A stretch of DNA of 28,832 bases from Bacillota bacterium (GTDB taxonomy: Bacteria > Bacillota > Clostridia > Acetivibrionales > Acetivibrionaceae): assembly GCA_023398495.1 (NCBI GenBank), contig JAEWSG010000216.1:1-28832 (forward strand). Reading direction: 5' to 3'. The translations under genes and the position numbers were made by a program. This document shows, in pieces, positions 23,887 through 28,832 of this stretch. The first letter of the stretch is position 1. The number at the start of each line of letters is the position of its first letter. The notes beneath the pieces were generated by a model, which had not been told where the DNA came from, did no database searches, and saw only the letters and a program-made list of their open reading frames with translations.

Positions 23887-23963
23887 TGTTAATCAGCAAA
23901 AAACATAGGATGTGCATTTTGCATAATTCATTTCTAGAAATAAATTATGTTCAAAAGCACTAG
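23887..23963 (-). repeat. Dispersed 77-bp palindromic repeat, copy 2
   Basis: Read on the minus strand this matches 15171-15247 at 76 of 77 positions. As in copy 1, its first bases CTAG form the TAG stop of the preceding gene, here the metallophosphoesterase. The additional 48-bp palindrome after copy 1 is missing; beyond the shared end the sequences differ. The mismatch falls in one arm of the inner palindrome. Confidence 0.85.
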
Positions 23964-24766
23964 GGAAGGTATAAAACAGTAATTTCAGGTTTGGACAAAA
24001 ACCTTAAAGGAAATAAAACATTTCCAATACCGCTATTGATGTATATGATCATATTGTTTAACTTATGAAGTCCCTTTCTTATACCCATTTTGCATATTTT
24101 TTCGTGTCTTAAAAGCCTAAACTCAAGGTCAAAAGGCATCCAGATCTGTCCGCCATGAAAGTGACCGCATAATAAAAAGTCCGCTTTACCCTCCGGAATT
24201 CCCAAAGCTATTTCGGGATTATGAGAAAAGGCTATATTTGCCGTTACATTGCTCCTGCAATTTGCAAAGGCCTTATTCAGGTCATGGCGGTTAGACCTCT
24301 GGTCTTCAATACCTATGATATTATATGTATTTTGACCTTTCTTGTAATAAAAGGAATCATTAAGGAGTACTTTTATACCTTTATCTTTTATATCTGACAC
24401 AAAGCGTAAAAAGCCGGATTCATTATAGCGAAAAGCCTTATAATCATGATTGCCAAAGCATAAAAACACCTCATAACCACCCTTGATTCTATCGAGAAAA
24501 TTGAAGAAAGCAGGTATTTGTTTAACACTGTCAATATAATCTCCCGTTAGAACAATCAAATCGGGTTTTTCTTCTTCAAGCACCTTGAGCACTTTGGTTA
24601 TGTTGACTTTTAAGAACTTTATATGGATATCTGAAAGTTGAATAATCTTAAGGTGTTGTTTACTTTTTGTTAAGTATACTTTCTTTACCTTTAACAGGGT
24701 TGCTTCAAAACGCATATATGAAAGAGCGATAAAAGTAACAGCCAAAAATAGGTACAAGTAGTTCAT
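23960..24766 (-). CDS. Membrane-anchored calcineurin-like metallophosphoesterase
   Basis: A 268-residue phosphoesterase. An N-terminal hydrophobic segment (about residues 2-18) should anchor it in the membrane. The metal-binding motifs follow in order: LSDIHI, LTGDYID, CFGNHDY, FSHNPE and GHFHGGQ. The pattern is like that of the YkuE/YaeI group, where lipid-linked phosphates such as UDP-diacylglucosamine have been suggested, but the substrate here is open. On the minus strand GGAG is about 8 bases before the ATG at 24766; ATGs further upstream lack a site. It ends in the opening bases of repeat copy 2, so its last codons LYLP and the stop sit at the repeat boundary. It is a single-gene unit. 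Confidence 0.88.
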   Translation of the reverse strand: MNYLYLFLAVTFIALSYMRFEATLLKVKKVYLTKSKQHLKIIQLSDIHIKFLKVNITKVLKVLEEEKPDLIVLTGDYIDSVKQIPAFFNFLDRIKGGYEVFLCFGNHDYKAFRYNESGFLRFVSDIKDKGIKVLLNDSFYYKKGQNTYNIIGIEDQRSNRHDLNKAFANCRSNVTANIAFSHNPEIALGIPEGKADFLLCGHFHGGQIWMPFDLEFRLLRHEKICKMGIRKGLHKLNNMIIYINSGIGNVLFPLRFLSKPEITVLYLP

Positions 24767-24877
24767 AATAATTCTCCAAATCATATATAGATACAAAATT
24801 ATATTCTACATACTAATATATCAGTTAGGGCTTTTTAGTACAACATATTTCAAGTGTTCAATTTTCCTTAATAAAAT

Positions 24878-24920
24878 ATCACGAAAATCAAATTTTCCAA
24901 GGTATAATCATTTTCGTGAT
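24878..24920. repeat. Perfect 11-bp inverted repeat in the intergenic region
   Basis: ATCACGAAAAT (24878-24888) and ATTTTCGTGAT (24910-24920) are exact complements with a 21-base loop. It lies between the divergent metallophosphoesterase and small membrane protein genes, so an operator or a stable hairpin is possible. Confidence 0.45.
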
Positions 24921-25012
24921 TTATCTAAATAAAAGATCATAATTGATTAGAAATTATATCCTGTAGATTTGACTGTGGTCTGGGTTATATAATTTTATTG
25001 GGGGTGTATATT

Positions 25013-25174
25013 ATGTTTTTTGAAAAGGACTATGACTTGTTGCCTCGAACCTATTCGGTTAAAAGTTACAGAAGAAGAGATTCAAAATTATTAAAAAAGC
25101 TGATTGGCGTATGTATGTTTCTGTTGCTTTTATCGTTTACTGCTTTTGTATTGATCCTATTGCTGATAAAGTGA
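25013..25174 (+). CDS. Small single-span membrane protein (53 residues)
   Basis: A 53-residue reading frame with a good ribosome binding site (GGGGGTG, about 8 bases before the ATG) and a terminator-like hairpin shortly downstream. The first half is hydrophilic with a basic patch (KSYRRRDSKLLKKL), the second half is one hydrophobic segment (IGVCMFLLLLSFTAFVLILL) ending in IK. The charge pattern predicts the N terminus inside the cell. I do not recognise the family. Small single-span proteins often regulate a membrane partner; here neighbours on either side (metallophosphoesterase, chemoreceptor) give no clear link. The combination of start site, codon use and terminator makes it a probable real gene. 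Confidence 0.6.
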   Translation: MFFEKDYDLLPRTYSVKSYRRRDSKLLKKLIGVCMFLLLLSFTAFVLILLLIK

Positions 25175-25483
25175 TCCAATCTGGTGCCTCGTAACAGAAT
25201 TTGAAAAGTGCTGTTTTTTATCTCAGCGGTGGTTAAAGTGAAGGTAATAACTACCGCTGTGGATGTTTTTATCATTTACATAAGTCTTAATAAAGATATT
25301 TGCGTTAAAATTTCTATTGTTGAGTATAATAAAGAAGGATTTTTGTTATATATGTAGAATTTATACATTGTATGAAAATATATTCCGGTAGCTTATTTCT
25401 TTACTAAAAGTAATTCCTATTTCTATTATTTTTTCTATATAAAGCTAGTTTTAGTAAACCTATGTACTCTAGGAGGTATTCGA
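25175..25483. other. Gap between the small membrane protein and chemoreceptor genes
   Basis: A 309-base AT-rich stretch holding the hairpin at 25224-25270 and presumably the promoter of the chemoreceptor gene. No sigma-D type flagellar promoter is obvious, and no coding frame is credible. Confidence 0.5.
25224..25270 (+). terminator. Terminator after the small membrane protein gene
   Basis: CAGCGGTGGTTA (25224-25235) pairs over 12 positions with TAACTACCGCTG (25248-25259), with one G-U pair, followed after TGGATG by TTTTT. Confidence 0.7.
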
Positions 25484-26743
25484 ATGAAACGTCTTCTTAA
25501 AAGGTTGTTAAGTCCTCTAGGTATTGCTTATGCAATTGTTGTAATTATAACTTCTATTTCTTCTGTGATTTTTTATGTGAATTCCGGTGGAAACATAAAA
25601 CCTACTATCGTCACTATTATTTCTTTTCTTTTAGTTGCAATTGTTATAAATGTAGCAACAAATATGACTTTTAAGAAGCTAATAGATAGAATAAATAAAG
25701 AGATGGTGAAGGCAGGTCAGGGTGATTTTTCACATATGATTGAGGCGGAGGATACAGGAGTTGTTGGGAAAATATCAGATGTTGTCAATTCTATAATAGG
25801 TGAAATGCGTTCGTTGGTTGAAAACTTTTTTTCTATGTCTTCGCTTATTGTAGAATCTACAGATAAAGTAAGGAATGCTTCAGAAATGGCCTCAAAAGCT
25901 ATGGGTGAAATAGCTGTAACAGTAGACCAAATAGCTAAGGGAGCATCTTCGCAAGCTGGTGATGCACAACAGGGCGTATTTCTGGTGGATAAATTATCGG
26001 AACAAATTACTTTAGTATATAAAAGTTATAACAGTGTTACTGATGATACAAAAAAAATAAACGAGTTAAACAGTATCGGTCTTCAATCAGTAAAAGTATT
26101 GAGGGATAAATCTAAAGAAAACCATAACACAACCGAAAAAATATTTTCAGTTGTTGAAAAACTTGCAAATAGTGCGAAAGATATTGGGAGTTTTGTCGAG
26201 TCTATTGAGAGTATAGCGGAACAGACAAATCTGTTGGCTTTGAATGCTGCAATAGAAGCGGCTAGAGCCGGGGAGGCGGGTAGAGGATTTGCAGTTGTTG
26301 CCGATGAAGTAAGAAAACTTGCAGATCAAAGCAGGCAGTCTACAGAGGAGATAAATGTTTTAATGAAGAGCATAGAAGAAGAGTCAGTATTGGCAATTGA
26401 ATCTATGGGAATTATGAAAGAAGTTTCTGCACAACAGAATGTAGCAGTAAACGAGACAGACAGTGCATTCAGTGATATTGCAAATGCAATAAACTCTATA
26501 GTTTTAAAAATTAATGAAGTTAATCAGGCAGTTACAAAGATGCAGAATGATAAAACTGAGGTAATAGCTGCTATTGAAAATATTTCTGCCGTTTCACAGG
26601 AAACAGCAGCATTCAGTGAAGAGATGGCGGCAACTTCAGAACATCAGTTAAAGTACATTTATGATATGAAGGAAGCATCCGGAACACTTGACGAGTTGGT
26701 TAGAGAACTTTCTGATAAATTAAGCAAATACAAAATAGGATGA
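25484..26743 (+). CDS. Methyl-accepting chemotaxis protein without extracellular sensor domain
   Basis: A 419-residue chemoreceptor. Two adjacent membrane segments (about 13-33 and 40-60) are joined by only a few residues, so there is no extracellular ligand-binding domain. A HAMP-like linker (about 61-113) is followed by the long helical signalling domain; its hairpin tip, EQTNLLALNAAIEAARAGEA and the next GRGFAVVADEVRKLAD (about 246-281), binds CheA/CheW. Conserved Gln/Glu pairs for methylation lie on both arms. Receptors of this type may sense membrane state, cytoplasmic signals or a partner protein. AGGAGG lies 7-8 bases before the ATG. It stands alone, followed by tRNA-Leu. Confidence 0.93.
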   Translation: MKRLLKRLLSPLGIAYAIVVIITSISSVIFYVNSGGNIKPTIVTIISFLLVAIVINVATNMTFKKLIDRINKEMVKAGQGDFSHMIEAEDTGVVGKISDVVNSIIGEMRSLVENFFSMSSLIVESTDKVRNASEMASKAMGEIAVTVDQIAKGASSQAGDAQQGVFLVDKLSEQITLVYKSYNSVTDDTKKINELNSIGLQSVKVLRDKSKENHNTTEKIFSVVEKLANSAKDIGSFVESIESIAEQTNLLALNAAIEAARAGEAGRGFAVVADEVRKLADQSRQSTEEINVLMKSIEEESVLAIESMGIMKEVSAQQNVAVNETDSAFSDIANAINSIVLKINEVNQAVTKMQNDKTEVIAAIENISAVSQETAAFSEEMAATSEHQLKYIYDMKEASGTLDELVRELSDKLSKYKIG

Positions 26744-26824
26744 TTTCAAAAAATACTGAATTTGACTGTTGACAAAATCAACGTCTACAAGTATAATAAT
26801 CTTTGTCGTCAAAAATAAATGCTT

Positions 26825-26908
26825 GCGGATGTGGCGGAATTGGCAGACGCGCTAGACTTAGGATCTAGTGTCGACGACGTGGGGGTTCAAGTCCCTTCAT
26901 CCGCACCA
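26825..26908 (+). tRNA. tRNA-Leu (anticodon UAG)
   Basis: The acceptor arm GCGGATG (26825-26831) pairs with CATCCGC (26898-26904), followed by A and an encoded CCA. The anticodon arm CTAGA-CTTAGGA-TCTAG gives anticodon TAG, reading CUA and other CUN leucine codons. A long variable arm (GTGTCGACGACGT region) and the T loop GTTCAAGTC are as expected for a class II leucine tRNA. Confidence 0.97.
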
Positions 26909-26918
26909 AGTTGAAAGA

Positions 26919-26971
26919 GAAGGATTACAAGATTCTACGGATTTTGTAATCTTTCTTTTTTCTTTTTTTAG
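26919..26971 (+). terminator. Terminator after tRNA-Leu
   Basis: A 15-bp stem with two G-U type pairs (26919-26933 with 26941-26955) and a 7-base loop is followed by a long T-rich run (26956-26969). It ends the tRNA transcript. Confidence 0.85.
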
Positions 26972-27021
26972 TTATTTGGTCACGTTTTGGTCAACCAAAT
27001 TATAATGCTGGCAGGAAAATA

Positions 27022-28713
27022 GTGGAAATATCACCTAAGAACTATATTTCAGGTGAAGAAACATCAAATATGAATAGGGTTGTATATTATTACGATAAAA
27101 TGGATCGTGTATTGTTCAAGTCATATGAAGGCAAATACACAAATTATGACCTGGTGAGCAAAACATGGAATGATGTAACGCCTGATGGACCTACAATAAT
27201 AAATGCTTATACCTATGATGACAACGGTAATTTAACAAAAGAACAGGATGCCGTTGGATATGAATACGGATATGGGACTGAATACACCTACAATTTTGCA
27301 AATAAGCCGGTAACAGTGCTTGACCCTGTTGCGAAAGAAAGAGGTCTTTCTTATGCAGCATATTATACCTATGATGCGATAGGAAGAAAAATAACTGAAA
27401 CTAATGCTAATGGTGTAATGACAATTTACGATTATGATGATGCAGGCAATGTAATTAGAGTTTCTGTTAAAAAGTCGGAAAGCGATGCTGCACAGACAAT
27501 TCAGTCCGGTACATATGATTTGCTGGGCAATGTATTAACTAAAACCGACGGAAATGGAAACACTACCATATTTGAATATAATGCTTTAAGTAAGGTGAAA
27601 AAAGCAGTATACCCTTCAGATGAGACAATTGATGCAAATACTGTAACATATGAGTACGATAATGTGGGTAATGTTATTTCTACAAAGAATTCTTTGGGAA
27701 GAGTTGATATCTATACCTATGACAACCAAGGTAGAGTCCTATCAAGTACACAGCAGAAGGAAGATGGCTCTGACAGAATTATTATTTCGGTAAGGTATGA
27801 TAAGAATGGTAATAAACGCTTTGAAACAGACGGGAGAGGCACGGTAAAGGAAAATAAATATGATACTTTAAATAAGCTGATTTCTGCATCAATTTCAGGT
27901 AAGACAACCACGTACGAATATGATGCAGACGGTAACCAGACCAAGCAGACAGACTGGAGAGGAAATACTTACACAAATACATATGATGCTCTTAACAGGT
28001 TAATTGAAAAGAAAGATCCAAATGGCAAGAGCATCGAGAAGCTTGAATATAATGAGAACAATGCACAAATAAAGACCTATGATGCATTGGATAATATGAC
28101 CGGCTACACCTATGACAAGAATAACAGACTGATAAGCACCATAGATCCAGCCCTTCATACCACAAGTCAGAGCTATGATAATGTTGGTAATGTTGAAACC
28201 AGGATTGATGGAAAGAATAATACTACCACCTATGAATACGATGAGTTCAACAGACTGGTATCAGTGAAGAATGCAAAGAATGAGATTACAAGCTATACTT
28301 ATGACTTGAACGGCAACATGCTTACTCAGCAGGATGCAAAGGGTAATACTATTTCATTCAGATACAATGTTTTAAACAAATTAATAGAGAAGATCAGTCC
28401 GGTTAACGAAGAAAATTCCTCAAATACCGAGAGCTACAATTACAACGGGGATGGAACACTAAAAACCAGTATGGATAGGAACGGAAATACTTCAACATAT
28501 ACATATGACATCCACGGAAGGCTTGTTAAAAAGTCTGTAGGAGGTATATCCATAACCTATTCATATGATGAGAACGGGAATCAGCTGACAGTGAAGGATG
28601 CCACCGGTATAACTGAACGTGAATATGATGACTTTAACAGGGTGACCAGCAAAAGTGTTCCAAATATAGGTACAAGTACATATAATTATGATATAATAGA
28701 AGGTGTTGTTGAT
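27022..28713 (+). pseudogene. RHS/YD-repeat protein fragment, cut at the 3' end by a mobile element
   Basis: About 560 residues made of some twenty YD repeats, such as YTYDDNGNLTKEQD, YEYDNVGNVIST, YTYDNQGRVLSS and YTYDLNGNMLTQQD. In RHS proteins such repeats form a shell around a C-terminal toxin or adhesive domain. Here there is no signal peptide or N-terminal RHS domain, the start (GTG at 27022) has only a weak site, and the frame is also open further upstream, so the 5' end of an ancestral gene seems missing. At 28713/28714 the repeat pattern stops and sequence like an insertion element begins; the reading frame runs on for 32 unrelated residues to a stop at 28812. No RHS core or toxin domain is within view. 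It may be one of several RHS fragments kept as silent cassettes. Confidence 0.75.
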
Positions 28714-28832
28714 TGTCAAGTAAAATTGGACACTTTTTTAAAAAATTTTTGTTTAGAATTGAACACTTTCTTGTTACATACTTTTTTTCAACAGACTTTT
28801 TTTAACGAATAGAATTGAACACATAAATCAAT
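28714..28832. mobile_element. Probable left end of an insertion element (continues beyond the window)
   Basis: From TGTCAAG at 28714 the sequence changes from YD-repeat coding to AT-rich DNA with three repeats of AATTGRACAC at 28724-28733, 28756-28765 and 28813-28822. A 5'-TGT end with several spaced internal repeats is typical of IS21-like and Tn7-like ends, where the transposase binds. The family is inferred; no transposase gene is visible because the window ends. Confidence 0.55.

Noticed and set aside
24969..24993. TTGACT and TATAAT before the small membrane protein gene as a promoter
   Set aside because: Both boxes are good but the spacer is only 13 bases, too short for a normal sigma-A promoter.
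1..28832. CRISPR arrays or phage modules
   Set aside because: No regularly spaced repeats with unique spacers, no cas-like genes and no phage structural genes were seen. The YD repeats at 27022-28713 are coding repeats, not an array.

Overview
The window looks like the chromosome of a low-GC, spore-forming, anaerobic, probably saccharolytic Firmicute of the Clostridium/Ruminiclostridium/Acetivibrio type. The grounds are AT-rich intergenic DNA, strong purine-rich ribosome binding sites, a small acid-soluble spore protein, a T-box upstream of pheST, a trimeric [FeFe]-hydrogenase, a GH1 beta-glucosidase and RHS/YD-repeat sequence. The genus is inference; no rRNA is present.

Region 1 (447-5469) is a tightly packed, co-directional set: a TGS/uridine-kinase-like protein, two small DRTGG-domain proteins, a stand-alone anti-sigma-type HATPase, a [FeFe]-hydrogenase-like iron-sulfur protein that looks like a sensor rather than a catalytic enzyme, and a PHP phosphoesterase. 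Several genes overlap or are translationally coupled. Region 2 (about 5500-11160) starts at a good sigma-A promoter with an almost perfect Rex operator on the start site. It encodes the electron-bifurcating hydrogenase: HydC/NuoE-like, a second stand-alone HATPase, a small [2Fe-2S] protein, HydB/NuoF-like and HydA, closed by a strong terminator. Together these regions read as an H2-producing enzyme with its own dedicated redox-sensing and signalling proteins.

Region 3 (11471-12677) holds a nitroreductase and a flavin reductase-like protein. Region 4 (12763-15174) is a GH1 beta-glucosidase divergent from an AraC-type regulator. Region 5 (15171-17965) has a dispersed palindromic repeat, an aminotransferase of the LL-diaminopimelate type whose ribosome binding site lies inside a predicted RNA hairpin, a convergent SprA-like putative zinc metalloprotease and a DUF975-type membrane protein.

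Region 6 (17988-21945) is a T-box-controlled pheS-pheT operon. Region 7 (22012-24766) carries a spore protein gene, pgi with a Rex-like site in front of it, a second inverted copy of the dispersed repeat and a membrane-anchored metallophosphoesterase. Region 8 (25013-28832) has a small single-span membrane protein, a chemoreceptor without an extracellular sensor domain, tRNA-Leu(UAG), and an RHS-repeat gene fragment that is cut off by what looks like the end of a mobile element running out of the window.

The main points for follow-up are the NADH-linked (Rex) control suggested at both the hydrogenase operon and pgi, the unexplained signalling cassette upstream of the hydrogenase, the two copies of a 77-bp palindromic repeat that each supply the stop codon of the neighbouring gene, and the hairpin covering the aminotransferase ribosome binding site. 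All calls come from reading the sequence only; no database search was run.
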